The translations under genes were made by a program, and so were the position numbers. Shown here piece after piece: positions 1-8,425 of a stretch of DNA of 64,000 bases. The notes under the pieces were generated by a model. It was not told the DNA's origin and ran no database searches. It saw nothing but the letters and a program-made list of their open reading frames with translations. Within the stretch, counting starts at the first letter, position 1, and each line of letters starts with the position of its first letter. The DNA comes from CBIHON01 sp966211965 (lineage in GTDB: Bacteria; Pseudomonadota; Gammaproteobacteria; Burkholderiales; Burkholderiaceae_D), in assembly GCA_966211965.1 (NCBI GenBank), contig CBIHON010000024.1, positions 1-64,000 on the forward strand, written 5' to 3'.

Positions 1-80
1 GGACTGTTCCGCGAGCGGGCGATACATCGCCCGAAACCCTCGCTCCACCCTAGTATGCGACGGGTTCCCGGGGCTGCGCG

Positions 81-110
81 ACCCCTGCTTGAGTTCATAA
101 CAGGCTCTAG
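81..110. mobile_element. IS-end-like sequence flanked by CTAG
   Basis: The last 30 bases match, with two mismatches, one arm of the perfect palindrome at 10916-10974, and both end in CTAG. This suggests the terminus of an insertion sequence with a YTAR-type (IS5-like) target duplication, whose body would lie to the left and be mostly outside the window. The remaining sequence of 1-252 shows no gene. It is AT-rich from 111 onward and holds an imperfect dyad (GATATTCC at about 122 against TTGGAATC at about 149) and the promoter region of the next gene. Confidence 0.45.
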
Positions 111-252
111 AAATAAATTCTAGATATTCCATATCTTCTATCGATATTTGGAATCTTATTTCCTGCGTAGCGGATTAAAATTTCTCGCCAAAAATGATTT
201 TCTAATTCTGTGTTCGCAACGATAGAGTGCTCTCACAAGCTATAGGTGACTT

Positions 253-1065
253 ATGCGACTGCGCGGTAGATTGGCCGAACCTCGAGTAGAGCGCTCGTAT
301 GACATGGGTTCGACAATCGTGGAGATGCCCTCTCTCAAGCCGATGCCTGCAAACGCGGCAGAGGGTTCGATTGATCGAAGCGAATCCGCAACGACCCCGG
401 AAAGATCGGAATATAAGATTCGCTTGGCGAACCTGCCGGGATTGCGTGTCGCTGCCAGCCTGTTGATCCGGGAACGCTATTGCCAGCGCGGCTACGACAC
501 CCAGAAACTTGGCGAGGATGCGCATACGCTGACCATCGTTGCCTGCGAGAGCGAGGACGCAATCGGAACCTTGAGCATCCGCTTTGATTCTCCAGACGGC
601 TTGCTGGCCGACTTGCACTACCGGCGCGAGATAGATAGCTTGCGCAACGCCGGCAAGCGCGTATGCGAATTCATCAAGTTTGCGGTCAATCCGTCGACCG
701 TATCGCTCAAGATCGTGGCGGCTCTGTTCCATAGCGCATTTATCTATGCATACCGGATTCACGGACATGACGAAATCGTGATGGAGGTCACGCCGCAGCA
801 TTTCAAGTTCTATAAGCGCGCACTCGGCTTCATCCAACTCGGACCGGAATGCCGCAACGAACGAGTCGGCGCCATCGGCGTTTTACTAGGTTGCGAATTT
901 TCCTATATCGACGCGCAACTCAAACGCTTCGGCGGCAAGCTGTCGGCGCGCAAAAAAGAAAGGTCGATCTATCCCTATGGATTCTCCGAGCAGGAAGAAC
1001 TCTTTCATGCATCGTCAAACAGCTCCAAGTGCCCTGACGACGCAATATGCCAGGCTATTTTGTAG
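253..1065 (+). CDS. FeeM-type N-acyl amino acid synthase-like protein
   Basis: A 270-residue protein resembling the FeeM family (GNAT fold, distantly related to LuxI autoinducer synthases), which transfer a fatty acyl chain from acyl-ACP to an amino acid. Family-like segments are the helix ending RERYCQRGYD near residue 80, the core strand CEFIKFAVNPS near residue 135, and the substrate-side segment EVTPQHFKFYKRALGF near residue 185. The ATG at 253 is preferred because AGGTG lies just upstream; the in-frame ATG at 304 has no ribosome site. A methyltransferase gene follows 21 bases downstream and is probably co-transcribed. The acyl and amino acid substrates cannot be told from sequence. The first 50 residues look low-complexity and may be a linker. 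Confidence 0.6.
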   Translation: MRLRGRLAEPRVERSYDMGSTIVEMPSLKPMPANAAEGSIDRSESATTPERSEYKIRLANLPGLRVAASLLIRERYCQRGYDTQKLGEDAHTLTIVACESEDAIGTLSIRFDSPDGLLADLHYRREIDSLRNAGKRVCEFIKFAVNPSTVSLKIVAALFHSAFIYAYRIHGHDEIVMEVTPQHFKFYKRALGFIQLGPECRNERVGAIGVLLGCEFSYIDAQLKRFGGKLSARKKERSIYPYGFSEQEELFHASSNSSKCPDDAICQAIL

Positions 1066-1086
1066 ATTCAGAGAGATGCACACCCC

Positions 1087-1809
1087 ATGGTAAATTCACC
1101 CGACACCTCATCCAAGGCAACCCAGATCAATCCGTCCGGCGCGACGGCAACGCAGACGGACCTGAAAACAATTGCGACAGCGTATTCGTCCCCGCCTTGG
1201 TGGTATGACCTGCGCGGCTTTTTCGTTCTCACATTTACTTATCAAACCACGCTGCCGGCACTGGTGCGGTTCTTTGCCCGCAATGTGTCGCCTAAGCATT
1301 TGGAAATCGCGATCGGATCGGGTTCGATGTTCCAGCTCGTGCTCTGGTACCGCAGGCTGAAGAAATGGCCGGCCGGTTCAATCATCGGCATGGATTATTC
1401 CGACGCCATGCTGGCCGGCGCACGCAGACGTTTCGCGTCGTTGCCCAATCTTGTCCTGTACCAGGAGGATGTTTGCGCATTGAGGGCCGAAGACGGCAGC
1501 GTCGAATCCGTCAATTTGGCCAATTGCATTCACTGCTTTGTCGATCCTGATGCCGCATTGAGGGAAATTCATCGTATTCTCGTCCCTGGAGGAACCGTGG
1601 CCGTTAACGTTTTGCTCTATCCGCGCGAGCGCCCGCTGCTGCGCAACATCGCCGCCGCGATCAATCGCTGGGGCATTCGGAAAGGCTTGCTGATCAACTT
1701 GTTTACGGAAGAGAGTATCGACGAGAAGGTCGCCGCAGCAGGGTTCGAAGTGCAGCAGCGCCATCTGTCCGGCAACTGCTACTTCTTCGTTGCACGTAAG
1801 GCGGCTTGA
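1087..1809 (+). CDS. Class I SAM-dependent methyltransferase
   Basis: A 240-residue methyltransferase of the Methyltransf_11/25 type. Motif I is LEIAIGSGSMF (near residue 76), the acidic loop after strand 2 is GMDYSDAML, and the post-motif strand is ILVPGGTVAVNVLL near residue 170. It sits 21 bases after the FeeM-like gene in the same direction, so it probably methylates the same small molecule or a precursor. That is inference from position only. Many O-, N- and C-methyltransferases look like this, so the acceptor is unknown. Confidence 0.8.
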   Translation: MVNSPDTSSKATQINPSGATATQTDLKTIATAYSSPPWWYDLRGFFVLTFTYQTTLPALVRFFARNVSPKHLEIAIGSGSMFQLVLWYRRLKKWPAGSIIGMDYSDAMLAGARRRFASLPNLVLYQEDVCALRAEDGSVESVNLANCIHCFVDPDAALREIHRILVPGGTVAVNVLLYPRERPLLRNIAAAINRWGIRKGLLINLFTEESIDEKVAAAGFEVQQRHLSGNCYFFVARKAA

Positions 1810-1932
1810 CAGGCAGAGAACGCGCAATGCCAGATTCGTCTTTCGCAAATCCAGGCGCAGATTATTTGCTACTGCTTTTGATTTCATAGGTAGTTTGGCG
1901 GCGAGTTCAGCATCCAATCCATATTTACTCAT

Positions 1933-2106
1933 CTGGATGCCGCTCATCGCCCATTGAGGAAAAGCGGCGCGCCGCTGCGATCGCTACCCCGGTTTGAGCA
2001 GCACCGCCCTGCGCATACTCGTCAATGACGTCGGCGAAGCTGGAGGGATTGACGTTGTAGCGCGTGCCGATGCCATCCAGCCATTGGCCGTCAAGTTTTG
2101 TTGCAT
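1933..2106 (-). pseudogene. N-terminal remnant of aldehyde dehydrogenase
   Basis: Reading the minus strand just after the CoA-transferase stop gives ATG, then in shifted frames DGQWLDGIGTRYNVNPS, DVIDEYAQ, AIAAARR and finally FPQWAMSGIQ. These are the N-terminal landmarks of the alpha-ketoglutarate-semialdehyde type of NAD(P)-aldehyde dehydrogenase. At least two frameshifts (one near 2090, one near 1960) and loss of everything after about residue 60 make it non-functional. The ATG lies three bases after the preceding stop, so this was once the third gene of the gcdH operon. The rest of 1810-1932 shows nothing recognisable. Confidence 0.65.
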
Positions 2107-2108
2107 GT

Positions 2109-3332
2109 TCAGATCACCTTGGTTTGCGCGAGTTGCGCGATGCGCGCGGCGTCCAGGCCGAGCAGGTCCCGCAGCACTTCGCCGGTATGCTGGCCCAGCA
2201 GGGGCGGCGCATGGCGATACTCGACCGGCGTTTCCGACAAGCGGATCGGATTGGCGACCGAGGGTGCATGGCCGGCCAAAGAATGCCGCAAATCAAGCTT
2301 CAATCCGCGCGCCTTGACTTGCGGATCTTCAAACACCTGCGCGATGTTGTTGATCGGCCCGCAAGGCACACCGATCTCTTCCAGCGCCGCGATCCAGTCC
2401 CGCGTCGTCCGCATCACCGTGGTCTGGCGCAATAGGGGCAGCAAGGTGGTGCGGTGTGCCACGCGCGCGGCGTTTTTCGCGAAGCGCTCATCCTTTGCCC
2501 ACTCGGGATGGCCTGCCACTTCGCAGAATTTTTCGAATTGCTTGTCATTGCCGATCGCCAGGATCATGTCGCCGTCGGCAGTCGGAAAGTCCTGGTAGGG
2601 CACGATGTTCGGATGCGCATTGCCCAGGCGCTGGGGCACCACGCCGGTGGTCAGGTAATTCATGGCCTGATTCGCCAGGCAAGCCACTTGCACGTCGAGC
2701 AAGGCCAGGTCGATATATTGGCCGATACCCGACACGTCGCGATAGGCCAGCGCGGCCAGGATCGCGTTCGATGCATACAGCCCGGTCAGGATGTCGACCA
2801 CCGCCACGCCGACCTTGGTCGGTCCGGCCCCCTCCTCGCCATCCTTGTTGCCGGTCACGCTCATCAAGCCGCCCATCGCTTGCAGCAGGAAATCGTACCC
2901 GGCGCGCGACGCATACGGACCGTCCTGGCCGAAGCCGGTGATCGAACAATAGATCAGCTTGGGATTGATCTTTTTCAGCGATTCGTAATCGAGGCCGTAC
3001 TGGCGCAATCCATCGAGCTTGAAGTTCTCAATCACGATGTCTGACTGCGCGGCCAAGTCGTGGATCAGCTTCTGCCCCTCGGCCTGTGTGAAGTCGATGG
3101 TGAGCGACTTCTTGTTGCGGTTGGCGCACAGATAATAGGACGATTCCGAAGTGTCCTTGCCCTGCTGATCCTTCAGGTAAGGCGGTCCCCAAGCGCGCGT
3201 GTCGTCGCCGCTGCCGGGACGTTCGATCTTGAGGACCTCGGCACCGAGATCGGCCAGCATCTGGCTGGCCCAGGGACCGGCCAGGATGCGCGACAGGTCG
3301 AGTACGCGGATATGTGATAGCGCTCCTGACAT
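2109..3332 (-). CDS. Class III CoA-transferase (CaiB/BaiF family)
   Basis: A 407-residue family III CoA-transferase. The N-terminus reads LDLSRILAGPWASQML, typical of the family. The segment YASRAGYDFLLQAMGG carries the Asp expected to form the acyl anhydride/CoA thioester intermediate, near residue 166. It begins 12 bases after gcdH on the same strand, so the most economical role is activation of glutarate to glutaryl-CoA with a CoA donor such as succinyl-CoA (SUGCT-like), feeding the dehydrogenase. Substrate assignment rests on this pairing. Length and residues look intact. Confidence 0.85.
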   Translation of the reverse strand: MSGALSHIRVLDLSRILAGPWASQMLADLGAEVLKIERPGSGDDTRAWGPPYLKDQQGKDTSESSYYLCANRNKKSLTIDFTQAEGQKLIHDLAAQSDIVIENFKLDGLRQYGLDYESLKKINPKLIYCSITGFGQDGPYASRAGYDFLLQAMGGLMSVTGNKDGEEGAGPTKVGVAVVDILTGLYASNAILAALAYRDVSGIGQYIDLALLDVQVACLANQAMNYLTTGVVPQRLGNAHPNIVPYQDFPTADGDMILAIGNDKQFEKFCEVAGHPEWAKDERFAKNAARVAHRTTLLPLLRQTTVMRTTRDWIAALEEIGVPCGPINNIAQVFEDPQVKARGLKLDLRHSLAGHAPSVANPIRLSETPVEYRHAPPLLGQHTGEVLRDLLGLDAARIAQLAQTKVI

Positions 3333-3344
3333 GGCGGCTCGCTT

Positions 3345-4523
3345 CTATTCGTTGAAGAAGGCCTGGATGCCGGTCTGGGCGCGACCCAGGATCAGCGCGT
3401 GGATGTCGTGCGTGCCTTCATAGGTGTTGACGACTTCCAGGTTGACCATGTGGCGGATCACGCCGAATTCATCCGAGATGCCGTTCCCGCCCAGCATGTC
3501 GCGCGCCTGCCGCGCCACCTCCAGCGACTTGCCGCAGGAATTGCGCTTCATCATCGAGGTGATTTCGACCGAGTCCGTGCCTTCGTCCTTCATGCGGCCC
3601 AGGCGCAGGCAGCCTTGCAGCGCCAATGTGATTTCAGTTTGCATGTCGGCCAGTTTTTTCTGGATCAACTGGTTGGCGGCGAGCGGACGGCCGAATTGCT
3701 TGCGGTCGAGCGTGTATTGGCGAGCGATGTGCCAGCAGGCTTCGGCGGCGCCGAGCGCGCCCCAGGAGATGCCGTAGCGCGCGGAATTGAGGCAGGTGAA
3801 CGGGCCTTTCAATCCCTTGACGCCGGGCAGCAGGTTTTCTTCAGGCACGAATACGTCGTCCATCACGATCTCGCCGGTGACCGAGGCGCGCAGGCCGAAT
3901 TTGCCGTGGATCGCCGGTGCTGACAAACCCTGCATGCCTTTTTCGAGTATGAAGCCGCGGATCGCGTCGTCCTCGGTCTTGGCCCACACCACGAAGACGT
4001 CGGCGATCGGGCTGTTGGTGATCCACATCTTGCTGCCGGAGAGCGCATAGCCGCCATCGACTTTTTTGGCGCGCGTCGCCATCGAGCCGGGGTCGGAGCC
4101 ATGGTTCGGTTCGGTCAGGCCGAAGCAGCCGATGAGTTCGCCAGTGGCGAGCTTCGGCAAGTATTTGCGCTTTTGCGCTTCACTGCCGAATTCGTAAATA
4201 GGGACCATGACCAGCGAGGATTGCACGCTCATCATCGAGCGGTAGCCGGAATCGATGCGTTCGATCTCGCGTGCGATCAAGCCGTAGCTGACGTAGTTGA
4301 GGCCGCTGCCGCCGTACTCCTCGGGGATGGTGGGACCAAGCAGGCCGAGCGCGCCCATCTCGCGGAAGATGGCGGGATCGGTGGTTTCATGGCGGAAGGC
4401 TTCAAGTATGCGCGGCGCGAGTTTGTCCTGGGCATAGGCGCGGGCGCTGTCGCGGATCAGGCGCTCTTCTGCAGTGAGTTGCTGTTCCAGCAGGAGGGGG
4501 TCGTTCCAGATGAATTGGGGCAT
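3345..4523 (-). CDS. gcdH: Glutaryl-CoA dehydrogenase
   Basis: A 392-residue FAD-dependent acyl-CoA dehydrogenase that oxidises and decarboxylates glutaryl-CoA to crotonyl-CoA in lysine, tryptophan and glutarate catabolism. Diagnostic segments are GLTEPNHGSDPGSM (near residue 135), KMWITNSPIADVFVVWAK, and the C-terminal NTYEGTHDIHALILGRAQTG, whose Glu is the catalytic base. The arginine in YRSMMSVQSSLV also fits this subfamily. It is the first gene of a minus-strand operon with the CoA-transferase. The glutarate semialdehyde or other upstream steps are not encoded here. Confidence 0.95.
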   Translation of the reverse strand: MPQFIWNDPLLLEQQLTAEERLIRDSARAYAQDKLAPRILEAFRHETTDPAIFREMGALGLLGPTIPEEYGGSGLNYVSYGLIAREIERIDSGYRSMMSVQSSLVMVPIYEFGSEAQKRKYLPKLATGELIGCFGLTEPNHGSDPGSMATRAKKVDGGYALSGSKMWITNSPIADVFVVWAKTEDDAIRGFILEKGMQGLSAPAIHGKFGLRASVTGEIVMDDVFVPEENLLPGVKGLKGPFTCLNSARYGISWGALGAAEACWHIARQYTLDRKQFGRPLAANQLIQKKLADMQTEITLALQGCLRLGRMKDEGTDSVEITSMMKRNSCGKSLEVARQARDMLGGNGISDEFGVIRHMVNLEVVNTYEGTHDIHALILGRAQTGIQAFFNE

Positions 4524-4669
4524 GGTGGGTTCCGATCAGAAATAAAAGGCTCCATGTGGATTTCGGGGCCTATATAACGAAAAGATTTTAAATCTGCGTA
4601 ATCTGCGAATGGAAAAATTTTTATCGCAAGACCCTCAAACGCAGAAAGAGCCAAATAAAATATGCAGTT

Positions 4670-4735
4670 CGCAAGATGGGTGCAGCCCATCTTGACCGAC
4701 CGTAAAACACATGATGGGTTGCGCCCATCCTGCGA
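4670..4735. repeat. REP-like palindrome, GATGGGT/ACCCATC family
   Basis: An imperfect inverted repeat: about 21 bases starting CGCAAGATGGG pair with the complement ending CCCATCCTGCG, with about three mismatches. Each arm is itself a small palindrome. A better copy lies at 55641-55700 and a half copy near 20085-20106. It occupies the 250-base gap between gcdH and the TPP enzyme, in which no gene is visible. Confidence 0.6.
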
Positions 4736-4775
4736 GTTAGTTTCCATGTACGAACAAGGGGCCATACCCTATTAT

Positions 4776-6464
4776 TCAACGTGCCTTCTCGCGCAATCCG
4801 GTAATCGTCTGCGTCGGCGTCAACACCTCCGGGTCCAGCACCAGTTCGATCAGTGCCGGCTTGGCCGCAGCCAGCGCACGCTCGAAAGCCTCGGCAAAAT
4901 CCTCGGTCCGCTCCACCCGCTCGCCGTGCGCGCCATACGCTCTCGCCAGCGCGGCGAAATCCGGATTCACCAGCCCGGTGCCATGCACACGCCCCGGATA
5001 ATGCGTTTCCTGATGCATCCTTATCGTGCCGTACATGCTGTTGTTCACCACCACGAACACGATGTTCAGACCATAGCGCACCGCCGTCGCCAATTCCTGC
5101 CCGTTCATCATGAAACAGCCATCGCCATTCCAGGACACCACGACGCGATCACGATGCACGATCTTGGCTGCCACCGAAGACGGCACGCCGTAACCCATGC
5201 AGCCGCTGGTCGGCGCCAGTTGCGTATGGAAACCCGGATAGCGGAAATAGCGATGCATCCAGATCGTATAGTTGCCGGCGCCGTTGGTAATGATCGCGTC
5301 CTGCGGCAGGCGCTGTTGCAGGTGGCGGATGATTTCGCCCATTTGCAGCGGGCCTTGAATTTCCGGCGGCGTTGCGTGGGTTTCGTACTCCTTGCGCGCC
5401 TGTTCGACGCTGCCGGCCCAGGCATCTGAGGGCACCGTCATGCGGGCCAGCGCGGCGGCGATCTGCGGCATGCCGGAATTGACGGGAATATCCGCCCGAT
5501 AAATCTTGCCCAGCTCGTCGATGCCCGCATGGACATGGATCAAGCGCTGCTTCGGCATCGGGATATCGATCAGCGTAAAGCCGCTGGTCGTCGCCTCGCC
5601 CAAACGCGCGCCGACGACCAGCAGCATGTCGGCATTGCGAATCCGCTGCGCCAGTTTCGGGTTGATGCCAAGACCGGCATCGCCGGCATAATTCGGATGC
5701 CGGTTGTCGAACAAATCCTGGAAGCGGAATGCGCAAGCTACCGGCAGACGGTTGTTCTCGGCAAAGCTGCACATATCGGCCACCGCCTGTTCGGTCCAGC
5801 CGCGCCCGCCGAGAATCACCAGCGGCCGTTTGGCGGCAGCCAGCGCATCGCGTATTCGCTCGATATCGTCCTCGCTTGGTGACGGCTGCACGATCTGTGC
5901 CGGCAAGGCATCGGTCACGGCCGCCGAGCCGAACAGCACGTTTTCCGGCAGCGCCAGCACCACCGGTCCCGGCCGTCCCGACACCGCGACATGGAAGGCG
6001 CGGCTGATGTATTCCGGAATGCGGTCGATGCGGTCGATCTGCGCCACCCACTTGGCGACCGGGCCGAACATCTGCCGATAGTCGATCTCCTGGAAAGCTT
6101 CGCGGTCAGCGCAATCGTCGCCGACCTGGCCGACCAGCAAGATCATCGGCGCCGAATCCTGCGCCGCGTTATGCACCGCGATGCTGGCATTGCAAGCGCC
6201 GGGGCCGCGCGTGACCAGGCAGATGCCGGGACGTCCGGTGAGCTTGCCGTAGGCATCGGCCATGAAAGCGGCGCCGCCCTCCTGCCGGCACACATACAGG
6301 GAAATTTTTTCGCGATGTTCGTACAAGCCGTCGAGCAGCGGCAGATAGCTCTCGCCGGGCACGCAGAACACGGTATCGACGCCGTTTTGCGCCAGCGCGT
6401 CGGCCAGGATGTGGCCGCCGAGGCGGGCGGACTCAAGTTCAACGGAAGTATTCACATCGGACAT
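4776..6464 (-). CDS. Thiamine-pyrophosphate enzyme, acetolactate synthase large-subunit-like
   Basis: A 562-residue TPP enzyme with the three-domain acetolactate synthase layout. The N-terminal domain contains the catalytic Glu in VCRQEGGAAFMADAYGK (near residue 62) and the following RPGICLVTRGPG. The middle FAD/transhydrogenase-like domain spans about 190-330. The C-terminal TPP domain has WNGDGCFMMNGQELATA followed by VVNNSMYGT. No small regulatory subunit gene is adjacent and ilvC is absent. A catabolic or side-pathway carboligase or decarboxylase is therefore as likely as branched-chain amino acid synthesis. It is divergent from a LysR regulator. Confidence 0.8.
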   Translation of the reverse strand: MSDVNTSVELESARLGGHILADALAQNGVDTVFCVPGESYLPLLDGLYEHREKISLYVCRQEGGAAFMADAYGKLTGRPGICLVTRGPGACNASIAVHNAAQDSAPMILLVGQVGDDCADREAFQEIDYRQMFGPVAKWVAQIDRIDRIPEYISRAFHVAVSGRPGPVVLALPENVLFGSAAVTDALPAQIVQPSPSEDDIERIRDALAAAKRPLVILGGRGWTEQAVADMCSFAENNRLPVACAFRFQDLFDNRHPNYAGDAGLGINPKLAQRIRNADMLLVVGARLGEATTSGFTLIDIPMPKQRLIHVHAGIDELGKIYRADIPVNSGMPQIAAALARMTVPSDAWAGSVEQARKEYETHATPPEIQGPLQMGEIIRHLQQRLPQDAIITNGAGNYTIWMHRYFRYPGFHTQLAPTSGCMGYGVPSSVAAKIVHRDRVVVSWNGDGCFMMNGQELATAVRYGLNIVFVVVNNSMYGTIRMHQETHYPGRVHGTGLVNPDFAALARAYGAHGERVERTEDFAEAFERALAAAKPALIELVLDPEVLTPTQTITGLREKAR

Positions 6465-6475
6465 GCCTGGTCACT

Positions 6476-6488
6476 TTCAATGTTTGAA
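6476..6488. promoter_or_regulatory. LysR-type operator candidate (T-N11-A dyad)
   Basis: TTCAATGTTTGAA is a perfect 5+3+5 dyad of the T-N11-A form. It lies 11 bases upstream of the TPP enzyme start and about 80 bases upstream of the divergent LysR start, where such regulators normally bind. Confidence 0.45.
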
Positions 6489-6566
6489 ACTGACCGATTC
6501 TTGCGCATTACTGCGGCGGCGGCAAACGATTTAAAATCAACATATGATGAGTTTTTGCAATTAACC

Positions 6567-7466
6567 ATGCGCCGTACGATTCCGAGTATCAACGCCCTGA
6601 TCGCTTTTGATGCTGCCGCGCGCCATCAAAGCTTCACGCGCGCAGCCGACGAACTGTCCTTGACCGAGAGCGCCGTGTCGCGCCAGATCGGCAGCCTGGA
6701 ATCCAACCTCGGCATCAAATTGTTCGAACGCCTCAAGAAGCGCGTCACCCTGACCGAAGCCGGACGTGCCTACAGCGATCAGGTAAAGCAATCGCTGGAA
6801 CGCATCGAGCGCGACACGCTGGGCATCATGGCGCATGAGGGCAAGGGCGGGATCATCGAATTGGCGGTGCTGCCGACTTTCGCATCTGAATGGCTGATCC
6901 CGCGATTGGCAAATTTCACCGCCCAGTATCCCGACGTGAGCGTCAACATGAGCGTGCGTACCGGCGTGTTCCTGTTCAACGATACGCCGTTCGACGCTGC
7001 GATTCATTTCGGCGAACCGACCTGGCCAGGCGCCCAGGCCGATTTTCTGATTCGCGAAGAAGCGATCCCGGTTTGCAAGCCGGGACTGATCAAAAAGCTC
7101 CGTGGCATCAACGCCCGCAGCTTGGCGGCCTACCCGCTGTTGCATTCGGCGACCCGGCCGCAGGATTGGCGCAACTGGTTTTCCGGGGCCGGGGTGGATG
7201 ACATCAATGCGATGAAGGGCCATCGCTTCGAGCTGCATTCGATGCTGATCAGCGCCGCTTGCGCCGGCTTGGGATTGGCGCTGGTGCCGCGTTTCCTGGT
7301 GGCGGCACAGTTAAAGGCTGGCGCACTGATCAGCCCGATCGATCGCCCGCTGCCGACCGACAAGGCTTATTACCTGGTTTGCCGGGATGGAAGGCAATCG
7401 GCCAGGCCGTTGAGTTTTTTCAGGGAGTGGCTGCAACTGGAGGCGCAGCGGTTTCGTTCGGCGTGA
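6567..7466 (+). CDS. LysR-family transcriptional regulator (GcvA-like)
   Basis: A 299-residue LysR regulator. The N-terminal winged helix-turn-helix reads FDAAARHQSFTRAADELS and then ESAVSRQIGSLE. The substrate-binding domain contains FDAAIHFG, and AGLGLALVPRFLV near the C-terminus, as in the GcvA/AmpR group. The frame is open for nearly 600 bases further upstream, but that part is antisense to the TPP gene. The ATG at 6567, placing MRRTIPSINALIAFD at the N-terminus, is the only start that gives a normal length. It probably controls the divergent TPP enzyme. Confidence 0.85.
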   Translation: MRRTIPSINALIAFDAAARHQSFTRAADELSLTESAVSRQIGSLESNLGIKLFERLKKRVTLTEAGRAYSDQVKQSLERIERDTLGIMAHEGKGGIIELAVLPTFASEWLIPRLANFTAQYPDVSVNMSVRTGVFLFNDTPFDAAIHFGEPTWPGAQADFLIREEAIPVCKPGLIKKLRGINARSLAAYPLLHSATRPQDWRNWFSGAGVDDINAMKGHRFELHSMLISAACAGLGLALVPRFLVAAQLKAGALISPIDRPLPTDKAYYLVCRDGRQSARPLSFFREWLQLEAQRFRSA

Positions 7467-7520
7467 CGCGAGATGCTGCAAAAGCGGCCAAACCGGCGCG
7501 TGTTCAGCAAGCATACGAAC

Positions 7521-7558
7521 CGTGTTTCCCTTTCCCCCTCGCGGGCGAGGGGGACACG
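7521..7558. terminator. Bidirectional hairpin between convergent genes
   Basis: CCGTGT and CCCCCTCGC pair with GCGAGGGGG and ACACGG across the gap between the LysR and TetR genes, which converge here. The stem is strong and GC-rich but no long T-run follows, so termination is inferred from position. Confidence 0.5.
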
Positions 7559-7619
7559 GCTGCTACAGCCTCACACATTTTTCAATCAAAAGACTTTTGA
7601 CTATCTGCGCAAGCACACG

Positions 7620-8231
7620 CTATTCGTCCAATGCCTCTTTCGGCAGGCTCAAAAAACGCGGCAACAGGGCGGGCTGCAGATCAAGCCTTTTACCCGTCCT
7701 GGTCAAGCGCCCGCCCAGCGCCAGCATCACATATCCATGCACCAGCGCCCACGCCGCGTTGGCCGTGGGCAGCGCCCATTTTTCTTCCGCCCCGGCTTCC
7801 TTGACCGTCTCGTCCGCCGCGCCAAGCACGTACGCAAAACATCGCTCGGCAGCCGCCTGCAAATCGGGGAAATGCCGCAAATCGCCGTGCACGAACATCA
7901 ATCGATACAAAGCCGGCGAGTTCAACGCAAATTCGACATAGCTTTCGCCGAGCTTCTGAAAGCGCGCCTCGGCGCCCACTTTTTTCGAGCTGGGCAGGTT
8001 ACGTTCCCATTGACCGACCATGCGATTGAAGCCATCCATCGCGACCTCCGCCAGCAAGGCATCCTTGTTCGGAAAATGCCGGTACACGGCGGCATTGCTG
8101 ACGCCGGCCATTTTCGCCAAATCGCGCAGGGACAGGGTTTCCACGGTTTGCTCGGACAAGCGCTGGAGCGCGGCCTCAAGCAGGCTCGCGCGCAAATTAC
8201 CATGATGATAGGGAGGAGTCGGCTTCGGCAT
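7620..8231 (-). CDS. TetR/AcrR-family regulator with WHG-type C-terminal domain
   Basis: A 203-residue TetR-family repressor. The DNA-binding domain includes YHHGNLRASLLEAAL, LSLRDLAKMAGVSNAAVYRHF and PNKDALLAEVA (residues 8-62). The C-terminal ligand domain contains YRLMFVHG and the WALVHGYVMLALGG segment typical of the WHG/TetR_C_33 group. The gene faces away from the SnoaL-like gene at 8426, and the shared 194-base region contains a strong promoter overlapped by an AACAT/ATGTT dyad. Control of that neighbour and of itself is likely. The ligand is unknown. Confidence 0.85.
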   Translation of the reverse strand: MPKPTPPYHHGNLRASLLEAALQRLSEQTVETLSLRDLAKMAGVSNAAVYRHFPNKDALLAEVAMDGFNRMVGQWERNLPSSKKVGAEARFQKLGESYVEFALNSPALYRLMFVHGDLRHFPDLQAAAERCFAYVLGAADETVKEAGAEEKWALPTANAAWALVHGYVMLALGGRLTRTGKRLDLQPALLPRFLSLPKEALDE

Positions 8232-8239
8232 AACAAAGT

Positions 8240-8268
8240 TTGCAGTGACAACATTGAATGGTTATAAT
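8240..8268 (+). promoter_or_regulatory. Sigma-70 promoter with overlapping dyad
   Basis: TTGCAG (8240-8245), a 17-base spacer and a perfect TATAAT (8263-8268) point toward the SnoaL-like gene and would give a leader of about 150 bases. AACAT at about 8250 and ATGTT at about 8273 form a dyad around the -10 box, a good position for the adjacent TetR protein to bind. Confidence 0.6.
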
Positions 8269-8425
8269 CCGCATGTTACCACTGAACACATATCGTTTGG
8301 ATCAACCGTGTCCGCGCTTGATCAGCCCGTTTCATTGATTGATCGCGCGCGCCACCTTGCGCCGCGCGGGCCGGTCGGCCGGCGGCCGCCAACGCCGTGT
8401 AGCACACCGTTTTAAGGGGACTGAT

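Noticed and set aside
1378..1932. Continuation of the minus-strand frame past the aldehyde dehydrogenase remnant (MSKYGLDAELAAKL...)
   Set aside because: It leaves the family at residue about 60 and runs antisense into the methyltransferase, so it is not counted as coding.
5991..6566. Upstream extension of the LysR gene (about 190 extra codons)
   Set aside because: Antisense to the TPP enzyme, without family similarity; the normal LysR N-terminus begins at 6567.
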